Assembly (NCBI RefSeq): GCF_018069805.1
Contig: NZ_JAGPYN010000001.1
Coordinates: 124,001-188,000 of the forward strand
Reading direction: 5' to 3'
Length of the DNA: 64,000 nt
Source of the DNA: Pseudoalteromonas ostreae
Lineage (GTDB): Bacteria > Pseudomonadota > Gammaproteobacteria > Enterobacterales > Alteromonadaceae
Below the pieces are notes generated by a model, which was given only the letters and a program-made list of their open reading frames with translations, did no database searches and had not been told where the DNA came from. How positions within the stretch are numbered: position 1 is the first letter of the stretch; each line of letters starts with the position of its first letter. A program made the position numbers and the translations under genes. Shown here in pieces: positions 46,171 through 56,293 of this stretch.

Positions 46171-47235
46171 ATGTTAACCTTTGATACGGTGATCATTGGC
46201 GCAGGACAGTTTGGCTTATACACTGCTAAACAGCTGCAAGATAAACATATTTCTTATCTTTTACTGGAACAGCAAAGCGTCGGTTATACATGGGCAAAGA
46301 GATTAGACGGCATGTGTTTATTCACTTCCCGACAGTTTAGTCAGCTCCCAGGGCTTGCCTTCGAGGGGGAGTCTGAGGGACTTCCAGATACACAAGAGAT
46401 GGCGCAGTATTTACAACTTTATGCCGAAACGTTTGCATTAAATGTTCGTGAAAATGCTGAAGTTGTTAGCTTAGTTAAACAAGCTCAGCTGTTTTTGCTG
46501 ACATTACGAAATGGTGAACAGATCCAAGCCCGTTCAGTGATCAATACCACAGGTGCTAATCAAATAAGCCATATTCCAGCCATCAGCAAGCACTTACCAG
46601 AGACGATAACTCAACTAAGTTCTCAATTATCTTCTTTAGCATTAGTACCTGATAAAAGTAACGTTTTAGTGGTAGGCGGTGGTGCATCAGGGCGACAAAT
46701 TGCTAGTGGTTTAGCAAAACGCTGCAGCGTTACTTTAGCCGTTGGCAAGCAAAGAGGATTACCCCCAACTCATATTTTGGGGAGAAATATATTCTGGTGG
46801 TTAACTAAGCTTAGGGTGGTGTGGGCTAGCGAGAACAGCTTTATTGCCAAATTACTGAAAAAGCGCGATCCAGTTCCCTGTGCTGACGCTAATAATAGGC
46901 AATTGCAAACGAAAGGAGTGACAATTCGCTCACGTTTAGTTGGCTATGCAAATGGTAAATTGCAATTCCACGATGGTGAATTAGACAAGGTCGATGTAAT
47001 TATTTGGGCGACTGGGTATAAAGATAACACTCAATGGCTGAATATCACATCCGCAGTGGATGAACATGGCTTTATTCATAATCAAGGTGAAACACCAGTG
47101 GCTGGGCTGTTTATTATTGGTCGCAAATGGTTCAGTTGTCGTGCATCTGAGCTAATTTTAGGGGTGCCAAAAGACGTTGCCATCGTTATCCCTAAGCTCG
47201 AAAATTACCTCAACAAGGCAAAGGAATTAGCATGA
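46171..47235 (+). CDS. Flavin-dependent oxidoreductase (FMO/BVMO-like)
   Basis: The 354-residue protein has an N-terminal FAD motif (VIIGAGQFGLYTAKQL) and a second nucleotide motif (VLVVGGGASGRQIASGLA) for NAD(P)H. These mark the flavin-containing monooxygenase-like group. A late ATGYKDN motif agrees. It starts directly after the carrier-protein stop codon, and its end overlaps the transporter gene by four bases. It could oxidise an acyl chain, nitrogen or sulfur. The substrate is unknown and the exact reaction cannot be read from sequence. Confidence 0.82.
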   Translation: MLTFDTVIIGAGQFGLYTAKQLQDKHISYLLLEQQSVGYTWAKRLDGMCLFTSRQFSQLPGLAFEGESEGLPDTQEMAQYLQLYAETFALNVRENAEVVSLVKQAQLFLLTLRNGEQIQARSVINTTGANQISHIPAISKHLPETITQLSSQLSSLALVPDKSNVLVVGGGASGRQIASGLAKRCSVTLAVGKQRGLPPTHILGRNIFWWLTKLRVVWASENSFIAKLLKKRDPVPCADANNRQLQTKGVTIRSRLVGYANGKLQFHDGELDKVDVIIWATGYKDNTQWLNITSAVDEHGFIHNQGETPVAGLFIIGRKWFSCRASELILGVPKDVAIVIPKLENYLNKAKELA

Positions 47236-49574
47236 AAGAAAGTCGCGTGATCAGGCTACTTGATTCAACAGTCAGTCGTTGGCTGCTGTTTATTACGTTA
47301 GCAATAACCCTTGTATCGATTATTGGTTTAAAAAATATGGGATTGTCGAGTAATTACAAAATATTCTTTGACGATACTGATCGTGATCTTCAGACGCTAG
47401 AACAAATGGAAACAACTTATAGTACGACTGATAATATTTTTATAATGGTTAGGTCAAAAAATTCAGACGTTTATAATGTTAAGACCCTTAATTTAGTGTT
47501 TGCGCTTACTGAACAACTTTGGACTGTTGACCATGTTAGTCGGGTTGATTCGCTGGCTAACTTTATGTTTAGCCAAGCTGATGGTGATGACATTTTAATT
47601 GAAGAGTTTATCTATGATGCGAGCCAAATAACCACTGAATATGCTCAATCTATTAAGCTTGCAGCTTCACAAGAAAAAGATTTAGTTGGTAACTTAGTTA
47701 CGGCTAATGGCATGTTTACAGCAATTAATGTAACAGCAACATTACCTGGATTAGATCACAAAACCGAAACGTTGGCACTCACCTCCGGTGTTGAAGCACT
47801 TTTGGCAAATATGCAGCGTGACTATCCTGAGCATGAATTTGCGACCACAGGATTAGTCACTATGAATAGTGCGTTTTTCAAAGCGGCAAAAAGTGACTTT
47901 ACCGTGCTGATCCCTATCATGATTGTATTTGTGTTGGTTGCAGCAGGGGTTATTTTAGGCTCAATAGGGGCTTCTCTGTGCATTTTAGTTGTGTTGCTTT
48001 CGTCGTTATTGGCTGCACTTGGACTTGCTGGTTGGCTCAATATTAACTTATCAGCGCCTTCTATTTCCGCACCTATAATCATGTTTACGGTGATAGTGGC
48101 ATCCAGTATTCATATTATTAGCTATGTTAAAAGGCAGCTACTCGAAGGCAGCTCACAATACAATGCTATCTTGCTATCATATCAACATAACGCCAAACCC
48201 ATCATTGTTAGCCATTTAACAACCATAGTGGGCTTTTTAGCAATGAACAGTTCTGACTCCCCACCATTTAGAGACTTAGGTAATATAGTTGCGTTTGGGG
48301 TGATTTTCTCATTGTTATTGTCATTTACTTTATTACCAGCGATGCTATTTAAAGTTAAGTTATCAACTTCTAAGAGCAATATGCTCAATTTATTTAGCAA
48401 TATGGATCGCTTTACGCATGTTCTTTTAAAAATGAAAAAACCAATCCTGTATATTTTAGTTCCGTTTTGCTTTTTAATCTCATTCCTTGGTTTTTTAAAT
48501 GAAAGGAATGATGACTTAATTAAATATTTTAATGAGTCTGTTGAGTTTAGAAAACAGTCGGAAACGGTTGATAAACAGTTCTCGGGTTTATATAACATTG
48601 GTTATTCATTAGAGACAACAAGTAAAGACGGTATTTTCTCAATTAAATATTTAAAGTTTATTGAGCAGTTTGATAGCTGGCTTATTGATCAACCAGAAGT
48701 GATAGTCACTACCAGCCCGTTACATAGAATGAAGCAACTAAACCGCTTAATGAACGGGGATGATGCATCTTATTATCGTCTAGCTGATAACGCAACAATG
48801 GCGACCCAGCATTTTTTACTTTATGAAATGTCATTGCCGTTTGGTAGGGATATCAATGATATGGTCAGTTTCGATAAATCAGCCATGAAGTTAACCGCAA
48901 GGCTACATAACAGTAGCTCAGTGGCGATGATTGATTTTGAAATTAAAGTAAAAAAATGGCTAGACAAGAACAAACCTGATTATATAACGTACAGCTATTC
49001 CAGCCCTTCACTTATTTTTTCACATATCGGACAAAGCAATATTATTAGTTTATTAAAAGGGGCTTTTATTGCGTTTATTGTAATTTCGATTGCTTTATCA
49101 ATCGTTTTCAGATCTGTGTATATTGGCTTATTAACATTAATTCCAAATCTACTTCCTGTTGGTATGGCCTTTGGCTTTTGGTATTGCATTGAAGGGCAAA
49201 TATCGATGGGGCTGGCAGGAGTATCTGCAATGGCAATCGGGATCATCGTCGATGATACCGTGCACTTCCTTTACCAGTATATTAATGGTTTAAAACGAGG
49301 TCTCTCGCCGCAACAAAGTATTCAATTTACCTTTGAACGTACTATGGGTGCCATAGTGATCAGCTCTATCTTATTAATGATAGGCTTTTTATTACTGGCT
49401 ACATCATCATTTGAAAAAAATGCCCAAATGGGGTTATTAACAAGCGTGACAATTATGTTGGCATTATTGTTTGATTTAATTGTGTTACCGGTTCTAGCGA
49501 TGAAGTTTATTCGCACAACACCAATTTCATCTTTACAGAAAAACTCAAGGAGTACATCTTATGAAATATCTTAA
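47232..49574 (+). CDS. MMPL/HpnN-like RND-family lipid transporter
   Basis: The 780-residue protein has two repeats, each with one helix, a periplasmic domain and five helices (for example VLIPIMIVFVLVAAGVILGS and LGLAGWLNINLSAPSIS in the first; LAGVSAMAIGIIVDDTVHFL in the second). The IIVDDTVHFLYQY motif carries the proton-relay aspartates. Short RND proteins of this kind (MmpL, HpnN, sterol transporters) move lipids or lipid-linked compounds. Overlaps with both neighbours bind it tightly to the cluster. Confidence 0.9.
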   Translation: MKESRVIRLLDSTVSRWLLFITLAITLVSIIGLKNMGLSSNYKIFFDDTDRDLQTLEQMETTYSTTDNIFIMVRSKNSDVYNVKTLNLVFALTEQLWTVDHVSRVDSLANFMFSQADGDDILIEEFIYDASQITTEYAQSIKLAASQEKDLVGNLVTANGMFTAINVTATLPGLDHKTETLALTSGVEALLANMQRDYPEHEFATTGLVTMNSAFFKAAKSDFTVLIPIMIVFVLVAAGVILGSIGASLCILVVLLSSLLAALGLAGWLNINLSAPSISAPIIMFTVIVASSIHIISYVKRQLLEGSSQYNAILLSYQHNAKPIIVSHLTTIVGFLAMNSSDSPPFRDLGNIVAFGVIFSLLLSFTLLPAMLFKVKLSTSKSNMLNLFSNMDRFTHVLLKMKKPILYILVPFCFLISFLGFLNERNDDLIKYFNESVEFRKQSETVDKQFSGLYNIGYSLETTSKDGIFSIKYLKFIEQFDSWLIDQPEVIVTTSPLHRMKQLNRLMNGDDASYYRLADNATMATQHFLLYEMSLPFGRDINDMVSFDKSAMKLTARLHNSSSVAMIDFEIKVKKWLDKNKPDYITYSYSSPSLIFSHIGQSNIISLLKGAFIAFIVISIALSIVFRSVYIGLLTLIPNLLPVGMAFGFWYCIEGQISMGLAGVSAMAIGIIVDDTVHFLYQYINGLKRGLSPQQSIQFTFERTMGAIVISSILLMIGFLLLATSSFEKNAQMGLLTSVTIMLALLFDLIVLPVLAMKFIRTTPISSLQKNSRSTSYEIS

Positions 49575-50358
49575 TGGATTTTTGATTTTATCTATTTCGT
49601 TAACAAGCTGTTTAGCCACTCAAGCATATGCAACAAAGAGCCCGAGTGAGCAAGGTTTTGCCGTCGCCAGTGCACTTGATGCGCGTGACCTTGGTTTTCA
49701 AGATAGTCGTTCTAATATTGTGATGATATTAAAAGATGGCATGGGGTCGCAAACCAAAAGAGAGTTAGAAGTTACTATTCTTGAAAATCATCAAGAAGGT
49801 GATAAATCACTGATAAAGTTTCAATTTCCTATTGATATAAAAGGCACTGCTTTATTAACTCATCCACAAAAAGTGGGCACTGATGAGCAGTGGCTGTACT
49901 TGCCAGTGGTAAACCGAACAAAGCGTATTTCTTCACGCAATAAGTCAGGTGCCTTTATGGGGAGTGAGTTTTCATTTGAAGATATGACGAGTAAAAGGCT
50001 TGAAGATTATACATACAATTATGTAAGTGAACAGGCGTGTAATAATGGACATGCTCAATGCGATGTAATAGAACGCTCACCTATAGATAAGCACTCAGGT
50101 TATAGCAAGCAAAGGTTATGGGTGGACAAAAAGGATAAAAAAGTATTCAAAATTGAATTTTATGATCGCAAAAAATCACTGTTAAAAGTGATGACAGCCA
50201 GTCAGTTCAAATTGTACGATAATAAATATTGGCGTGCCGCTAATGTTGAAATGAAAAATGTACAAACAAATAAAGCCACGACGCTGCTGTACAATTCAAT
50301 AACGTTTTCGTTGGGTTTAACGGGCGATGATTTCCATCGTAGCGTGTTAGGTGAGTAA
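49561..50358 (+). CDS. LolA-like outer-membrane sorting protein
   Basis: This 265-residue protein has a signal peptide (about 1-25, LNGFLILSISLTSCLATQAY) and the outer-membrane lipoprotein-sorting fold (ALLTHPQKVGTDEQWLYLPV, VNRTKRISSRNKSGAFMGSE, then FSFEDM). Homologues of this type often sit beside MMPL/RND transporters and are thought to carry lipids across the periplasm. The cysteine at 17 could be a lipobox position but does not match it well. It overlaps the transporter gene by 14 bases. Confidence 0.85.
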   Translation: MKYLNGFLILSISLTSCLATQAYATKSPSEQGFAVASALDARDLGFQDSRSNIVMILKDGMGSQTKRELEVTILENHQEGDKSLIKFQFPIDIKGTALLTHPQKVGTDEQWLYLPVVNRTKRISSRNKSGAFMGSEFSFEDMTSKRLEDYTYNYVSEQACNNGHAQCDVIERSPIDKHSGYSKQRLWVDKKDKKVFKIEFYDRKKSLLKVMTASQFKLYDNKYWRAANVEMKNVQTNKATTLLYNSITFSLGLTGDDFHRSVLGE

Positions 50359-51571
50359 ATTATCATTTTTTATATCGAGAGCTTTGAAATTACACACACT
50401 GTTCTCACTTTGTTGCCTTGGCTTGTTTGGTACTGTTTTTCCCGTAGCAGCGACTAGCTTTTTTGACTCAGCCAGTGTTGATCTTGCTGCAACTGCGCGT
50501 TATTACGTTCACGAAAAAGATCGAAATAAAACCGTAAACAATCAATTTAGTCATGGTGTTAAAGGTGAGTTTAAATTCAATAAAAGTAGCCGTGGAGTAA
50601 AGTTTAATACTCATCTTTTTGCTAATTGGGATAGTGCTGATGAACCACGCCGGTATTATGATTTTAGAGAAGCAAACGTTTATGTTAGCCAGGATAATTT
50701 GAAATTTGGTTTAGGGGTGGATACTTTTTTTTGGGGAGTATCAGAGTCGATCAATATTGCCAATGTACTCAATCAAGCAGATATAATGGAAAGCATTGAT
50801 GGCAAGGTAAAGCTTGGACAAACGTTTGTATCGCTAAGTAATCGCGTTAAAAATGGCTACATTAGTGTTTACTACTTACCAGTGTTTCGAGAACAAGCCT
50901 ATCCTGAGCGACCAGTCTATGGCTTGCCAGTGTCTGAGTATGCATTATTTGAGAAGGATAAAAAAAATGGGGGAATAGCCGCGCGAGGGCTTTTCTACAT
51001 TGATGAATTTGAGTTTGCATTATCTTTTTTTAAAGGGACAAGACGTTCCCCGCTGTTGTTGCAATCAGTCGCAAATTTATCAGTACGGTCACCTTACTAT
51101 CTACAAACAGAAAATTTCATATTTGATGGGGTTTACCTACTCGATGATTTTACAGTTAAATTGGAATTGAAAACGGGTAAAGAACTTGAGCATGGCTTTA
51201 CAGCATCTAATTTAGGCCTTGAATACCCAAGTTATGCTTTTTCTGAGTATATTGAAGAGGTCATTTTTATCGCAGAATACGTATTTGATGATAGAGGCGA
51301 GCAAGGAGAGAGTCATGGTCAAAATGATATTTTTCTTGGCACTAAGTTTGATTTTGGCCATAGTAATCAAGGTAGTGTACGTTTTTTATATAGCTATGAT
51401 TTTGATTTTAAAAGCGAGTATGCTGAATTAAGCTATGAGTATCGATTGAGTGATTATTTTCGATTTAAGAGTAAATTTACCAAAGTGCTAAGTGCACCTA
51501 TGGAAGATAAGCGTCTATTTGCATTGTCTGATGAAGAGTTTTTTAAACTAAGCATACATTATGCTTTTTAG
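50351..51571 (+). CDS. Outer-membrane beta-barrel protein
   Basis: This 406-residue protein has an N-terminal signal segment (LHTLFSLCCLGLFGTVFPVA), then alternating aromatic/polar strands ending in a C-terminal FFKLSIHYAF strand with the terminal phenylalanine expected for barrel insertion. The plan resembles DUF1302-like barrels that accompany RND/LolA-like pairs, but I cannot assign it firmly. It is the last gene of the run, starts at GTG, and overlaps the sorting-protein gene by eight bases. It probably gives the exit step to the outside. Confidence 0.75.
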   Translation: MSKLSFFISRALKLHTLFSLCCLGLFGTVFPVAATSFFDSASVDLAATARYYVHEKDRNKTVNNQFSHGVKGEFKFNKSSRGVKFNTHLFANWDSADEPRRYYDFREANVYVSQDNLKFGLGVDTFFWGVSESINIANVLNQADIMESIDGKVKLGQTFVSLSNRVKNGYISVYYLPVFREQAYPERPVYGLPVSEYALFEKDKKNGGIAARGLFYIDEFEFALSFFKGTRRSPLLLQSVANLSVRSPYYLQTENFIFDGVYLLDDFTVKLELKTGKELEHGFTASNLGLEYPSYAFSEYIEEVIFIAEYVFDDRGEQGESHGQNDIFLGTKFDFGHSNQGSVRFLYSYDFDFKSEYAELSYEYRLSDYFRFKSKFTKVLSAPMEDKRLFALSDEEFFKLSIHYAF

Positions 51572-51945
51572 TTTGTTGATATTTAAGGTAAATATTTTAA
51601 TTGTACAGATTTACTAGTTAAAATTCAGCGTTAATTGTGAATCACTCTAAAGTGGGGAGAGTTTCAGCAACAACGAGGCCTTAACAGCACAAGGATATAG
51701 AGATTACCTATGGGATCGGATGTTACTGGGGCCGGTTAGTGAAGGTGAGAGATTACTTCATTAGCATATGCAACGCTAATAGATACTTAAGGCATAATAC
51801 CTCGAACACCCATAAGTCAGACAAAACTTTATTACTGAGTTGTAACTTAAAAGTTTATGACACTACATTTTTATAATTTATTGAAAAAAATATTATAAAA
51901 ACGTAGAGGCTTTTGAATTACGCATTATACTTGTAAATATTAAAG
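51572..51945. other. Gap between the export operon and the chemoreceptor gene
   Basis: No intact gene is visible. One short open plus-strand stretch (51651-51764) looks like decayed coding sequence and is listed separately. The right part must hold the chemoreceptor promoter. No clear terminator for the nine-gene run was found. Confidence 0.5.
51651..51764 (+). pseudogene. Possible short coding remnant
   Basis: Thirty-seven codons between two stops read SGESFSNNEALTAQGYRDYL, then WDRMLLGPVSEGERLLH. The composition is more protein-like than surrounding AT-rich DNA, but there is no start or ribosome site, and I do not recognise it. Chance is possible. Confidence 0.25.
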
Positions 51946-51963
51946 ATGCAGCTTTGGAATACT

Positions 51964-53589
51964 ATGTTAAATAATTATTTAGTCCGCTCCCGTTTGATCG
52001 TGCTCGCTCTTTTGCCCATTATCATATTTACGATTACTGCCATATATTCAATTAGTACTATGGGGGGGTTAGTCAAGGGAATTGACAGTTTATATGATCA
52101 CCGTGTCGTACCATTGATACAGATAAAAACAGTGTCAGATAACTACGCAGTTAATATAGTTGATTTGCTCCATAAATTTAGAGCGGGGACTGTAAGCCAA
52201 AGTGATTTATTAGCAGCAGTGCAACAGTCTCAAAATACCGCCGATAAAGAATGGAATGCTTACCTTAGTACAGACTTAACCAGTAAAGAAAAAAGCTTAG
52301 TTAATATTGTTGAGCAAAAACTTAAGCCAGTTCAAGCGTACCTAAAAAACGTGTTGAATAAAATACGCAATGGGGATTTTCAGTCCCTCCCTCAAAAGCA
52401 GTTTGTTACTGATCTATATAATGTATTTGATCCATTAAGCGCAAGCTATCAAGATATAATAGAACTGCAACTAAATGAAGCGAATCACTTCAAGAAACAA
52501 GCAGACGAAAACTTTGTGCTAGTGAGCCAGGTGATGAAAATATCAGTAGCACTGTTGATTTTTTTACTGTTAGCTATAGCTTATTTTATTTACCGTTCTA
52601 TTCAAAATCCATTGATAGCGCTGCGCGATAGCATTGCGGAAATTGCAAATAATGCTGACTTACGAATACGAGCTAATGTACTTGGCGAAGATGAAATTGC
52701 AGATACTGCGCGTAACTTTAATAATATGTTGTCACGTATTCATACCTTAGTAACCGACATGTCTGGGGCGACGTTGACCTTATCTTCTGCGGCAGAAGAA
52801 ATGAACTCAATTAGTGATCAAGTTGCCTCAACAGCAACAGAGCAAGAGCAACAGTCGGCAATGATTGCAACAGCTATTACACAAATGAGTAGTGCGATTG
52901 AACAAGTGGCACAAAGTGCGATGGCGACATCAGAAAAAGCTACTAATGCAGATGGTAAAGCACAGCAAGGGCAGCAAGCCGTTGCTGATAATATTAGCTC
53001 AATCCAAACTTTATCTAAGTTAGTAAATGCCAATACACAGTTAATAAACGACCTTAATACACAAACAAATGATATAAATCAGGTCGTAATGATGATCCAA
53101 GGTGTCGCTGAGCAAACAAACTTACTGGCTTTAAATGCTGCGATTGAAGCAGCAAGAGCTGGAGATTCCGGGCGTGGCTTCGCTGTTGTTGCTGATGAGG
53201 TAAGGCAACTTGCTCATAATACCCAAAAAGCCACAGCGAGCATTAATGAAATGATCAACAAACTACAAGGTATGGCTCAACAAGCTGTTGTTGCTATGGG
53301 CAACGCCGAAAGTAGTGCTCAAGAAAGTGTTGATCATGCGCAATATTCATCACAAGTTTTAACTGAAATAAACCAAGAGGTAACCGAAATTGCTGGTATG
53401 AATACTCAAGTGTCAACAGCCACAGAAGAGCAGAAAATGGTTGCCAATGAATTAAGTAGTAATATCAACGAGTTTAGTTCTAGTATTACATCAGTGAGTG
53501 AAAGTTCACAGCAAAACGCGCAAGCATCACAAGAATTGGCGTTACTCGCTAGCAGGTTACAGCAACAAGTTAATGAGTTTAAAATATAA
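51964..53589 (+). CDS. Methyl-accepting chemotaxis protein
   Basis: The protein has about 541 residues from ATG 51964, where GGA lies at fair spacing. An ATG six codons earlier is possible. It has helix 1 ([20 protein letters not shown]), a four-helix-bundle type periplasmic domain (about 35-195), helix 2 ([20 protein letters not shown]), a HAMP domain, and the signalling hairpin with [20 protein letters not shown] at the tip. The ligand is unknown. It differs clearly from the receptor at 32210-33886, so these are separate lineages. Confidence 0.93.
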   Translation: MLNNYLVRSRLIVLALLPIIIFTITAIYSISTMGGLVKGIDSLYDHRVVPLIQIKTVSDNYAVNIVDLLHKFRAGTVSQSDLLAAVQQSQNTADKEWNAYLSTDLTSKEKSLVNIVEQKLKPVQAYLKNVLNKIRNGDFQSLPQKQFVTDLYNVFDPLSASYQDIIELQLNEANHFKKQADENFVLVSQVMKISVALLIFLLLAIAYFIYRSIQNPLIALRDSIAEIANNADLRIRANVLGEDEIADTARNFNNMLSRIHTLVTDMSGATLTLSSAAEEMNSISDQVASTATEQEQQSAMIATAITQMSSAIEQVAQSAMATSEKATNADGKAQQGQQAVADNISSIQTLSKLVNANTQLINDLNTQTNDINQVVMMIQGVAEQTNLLALNAAIEAARAGDSGRGFAVVADEVRQLAHNTQKATASINEMINKLQGMAQQAVVAMGNAESSAQESVDHAQYSSQVLTEINQEVTEIAGMNTQVSTATEEQKMVANELSSNINEFSSSITSVSESSQQNAQASQELALLASRLQQQVNEFKI

Positions 53590-53687
53590 CTGAGTATCCC
53601 TTGTCATTAATAGAGTATAAATGACAATATACAGTCTAAATTTGTAAGCTTTTACACGATTTGGCTCAGCGTAACTTTTTGACAATA

Positions 53688-53813
53688 TCAGCAAAAACAA
53701 TAAGCTGCTCGACTCTTCTCATAAATAAAATCATTGTTATATGGCTGCATGTTTTGCTGTGCAGCTACAATCCACATGTTATAGGCTTTGTGGATCGAAA
53801 TTGAATCAGCCAT
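53688..53813 (-). CDS. Candidate small protein, 41 residues
   Basis: A short frame runs from ATG 53813 to TGA 53688 in the gap downstream of the ABC permease gene. It begins MADSISIHKAYNMWIVAAQQ and ends AAYCFC. Amino-acid use looks plausible, but no good ribosome site is seen and no family is known to me. It may be a real small protein, the start of a lost gene, or chance. Confidence 0.3.
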   Translation of the reverse strand: MADSISIHKAYNMWIVAAQQNMQPYNNDFIYEKSRAAYCFC

Positions 53814-53861
53814 GATCACTTAGGATTACGCTTGGTTTGTGGGCATAAATAAGCCGCAATA

Positions 53862-55097
53862 TTAGTCACTCTGTAGTGCTTCAATGGGATCAAGTTGCGA
53901 TGCTTTAATTGCCGGGTATACACCAAAAATAAGGCCAACTAACGCACAAATACTAAACGACAGCACAATGGCGGTCATTGACCACGATACCGCCCACTGC
54001 GAGTACATTGAGATAATTTCAGACAAACCAATACCAAATACCACACCCAATAAGCCACCTAAAATAGAAATGGTAAAGCTCTCGGCAATAAATTGTATCC
54101 GAATGTCTTTTTGTGTCGCACCAATAGCACGCAGTAAGCCAATTTCTTTCGTGCGCTCAAGCACCGTCGCCAGCATGATATTCATAATACCGATACCGCC
54201 GACCAACAAGGAGATACCTGCCACGCAGGACATCACAATATTAAATATTTGCTGAGTTTGTTTTTGTTGAGCTAATAATGCAGCAGGAATAACTAATTCA
54301 AAATCATCAATATCACTGTGACGATTTTGCAGTAAATGCTCCAGTGCTTGTGCGGCAACAATTGGATCAACCGATTTATCAATGGCTAGTTTCAAGCTGC
54401 TGACTTCACTATCAAGTAAGCCACTTTCAAAGCGGTGTAATGCAGTACTAAGTGGAATAAATACTTGGTTTTGTTCGTTACCGAGTTTGACTCCTTGAAA
54501 TTCTTTTTTCTTTAAATAAGGCGCTTGTAAAATACCGACTACTTTAAACCATAAGTGATTAATTTTTATTTGTTGACCGAGTGCATCACCTAACGGAAAT
54601 AGTTGCTTGGCCGTATTTGCGCCAAGCATTGCCACTTGAGCAAACCGTTGTTGATCGTTTTTATTTAACATACGCCCAGCAAATAGTTGAAAATGTGACA
54701 GCTGAAAATAATTCGCGCTTACACCTACGGCATTGGCGTCACTGTTATTGTATTGGCTAAAAATATGATACGTCTCGATGGTTTTTTGTGCGGTAAAATC
54801 GGTAACAAAAGGCAGCGAGTCGTGGGCAACTTGGGCATCACGCAGGCTTAAACCGGCCGAATGCTTACGCTGCTCTTTGAGTTCTTTTTCATCGAACTCT
54901 TTGCCATTAACAATCAAATTATATAACCCCATAGAGTCAATCATTTTCATGGCTTCACGTTCAGCACCTTCACCAATATTGAGCATCGCAATGACGGCAC
55001 CGACACCAAATATCATCCCTAATAAAGTCAGTAAAGTACGTAACTTATGCTGCGCAAGCTCTAAGGCGGTGTCGATAAATAAAGTTAAATATTTCAT
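53862..55097 (-). CDS. MacB-type ABC transporter permease
   Basis: The 411-residue protein has an N-terminal helix (KLRTLLTLLGMIFGVGAVIA), a periplasmic MacB core domain of about 230 residues, and three C-terminal helices with the FtsX motif (LLVGGIGIMNIMLATVLERT, then KEIGLLRAIGATQKDI). It carries no fused ATPase; the ATPase is the separate gene at 58405. Its start overlaps the adaptor stop by one base (TGATG). It is the last gene of the five-gene export operon. The substrate is unknown. Confidence 0.92.
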   Translation of the reverse strand: MKYLTLFIDTALELAQHKLRTLLTLLGMIFGVGAVIAMLNIGEGAEREAMKMIDSMGLYNLIVNGKEFDEKELKEQRKHSAGLSLRDAQVAHDSLPFVTDFTAQKTIETYHIFSQYNNSDANAVGVSANYFQLSHFQLFAGRMLNKNDQQRFAQVAMLGANTAKQLFPLGDALGQQIKINHLWFKVVGILQAPYLKKKEFQGVKLGNEQNQVFIPLSTALHRFESGLLDSEVSSLKLAIDKSVDPIVAAQALEHLLQNRHSDIDDFELVIPAALLAQQKQTQQIFNIVMSCVAGISLLVGGIGIMNIMLATVLERTKEIGLLRAIGATQKDIRIQFIAESFTISILGGLLGVVFGIGLSEIISMYSQWAVSWSMTAIVLSFSICALVGLIFGVYPAIKASQLDPIEALQSD

Positions 55098-56293
55098 CAG
55101 ATGTCCTTTATATCAATCAGTGAGATCACATCATTAGCAGCTAAACCCGCGAGGATCTCTACATGACTAAGGTTATGTTTGCCTAATGAAACGGCCTTTT
55201 TGACAAATTCGCCAGCTTCTTCAACATAAACATAATGCGCATTTTGTTCGGTAAAAACACTTTGTTTGGGTACCACTAAGCGCTCACTTTGCGGCGTCAC
55301 TAAAATAGTCGCATTGAGTTTTAAGCCCGGACGTAGAGCATCATTTTGCTGATTTATCGTTGCTTTTAGCTCGTAAAATTTTTGTGGATCGCCGCGTTTT
55401 ATTGACTTAGGAAACGGCGATACTTCAATTAACTCGCCACTAAATGGCTGCTCAGGCAGCGCAATAAGTTTGAATGTAAGTGACTGACCGACTGCTAAAT
55501 CGATTGCTTCACGTTCAGACACATATAACATCAACTGCATTTGGCTAACATCAGGCAGTGCTGCTATTTTTTGACCAGGCCATAAAGATTCACCCGCTCG
55601 CGGTTTTTCGCCGCGCCAATTCGTACTATGGGTTAATAAGCCATCGTGAGGGGCGATGATCTCAAGCAATGATAGGTTAGTGTTCAACGTTGCTAATTTT
55701 TGTTTGTATTGGTCTTCTTTCATTTTTAATAACATCAACTCCCCAGTGGCACTTTGCTCAAAACGGCCAGTTTGCCAGTCGTAGTAGTCATGTTTTGCAT
55801 TTAAAAACTCAACATTTTGTTGTGACTCTAAAATATCTAATTTAGAGCGAATGCGTTCATCTTCAATTGAGTAATCTTCGGCAAATTGCTTTTCTTCATT
55901 AACCAATACAATATCGTGTTCTAAAATAGTTTTATCTTTATCTATTTCTCCTGATTTTTGTGCTAAATCTTGCGCAGCTAACGCCGCTTGGTTGGTGTTC
56001 TTTTGGCTTTGCCGGCGCATTTGTTCGCCATCAAAACGAGCAATCACCTGACCTTTTTTAACTTGGCTATATTCTGGCATTAACCACGCTAAAGTTTGTG
56101 GCCCACGGCTTGATGCTGGCGCAACAATTAGGGTTTCATTTGCTGCGATCAAATGCCCTTTGGCTTCAACCTCAGTTTTAAAACTGTGTTCACTAACCGT
56201 ATAAGTAAGCGCGTTTTGAATTTCATGTTCTTCTGAACAACCGCTGATAAATAAAGCCGTAACCATTAAGCTCAGTGCAAAACACGTTTTCAT
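55097..56293 (-). CDS. HlyD-family periplasmic adaptor, lipoprotein (third of three)
   Basis: The 398-residue protein has a lipobox (LFISGCSEE) and the adaptor layout: split lipoyl domain (PEYSQVKKGQVIARFDGEQM), a long coiled-coil hairpin (about 90-190) and beta-barrel/proximal domains (LPDVSQMQLMLYVSEREAID; LVVPKQSVF). It should form part of the tube linking the MacB-type permease to an outer-membrane channel. It follows a related adaptor gene with a four-base overlap. Confidence 0.88.
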   Translation of the reverse strand: MKTCFALSLMVTALFISGCSEEHEIQNALTYTVSEHSFKTEVEAKGHLIAANETLIVAPASSRGPQTLAWLMPEYSQVKKGQVIARFDGEQMRRQSQKNTNQAALAAQDLAQKSGEIDKDKTILEHDIVLVNEEKQFAEDYSIEDERIRSKLDILESQQNVEFLNAKHDYYDWQTGRFEQSATGELMLLKMKEDQYKQKLATLNTNLSLLEIIAPHDGLLTHSTNWRGEKPRAGESLWPGQKIAALPDVSQMQLMLYVSEREAIDLAVGQSLTFKLIALPEQPFSGELIEVSPFPKSIKRGDPQKFYELKATINQQNDALRPGLKLNATILVTPQSERLVVPKQSVFTEQNAHYVYVEEAGEFVKKAVSLGKHNLSHVEILAGLAANDVISLIDIKDI

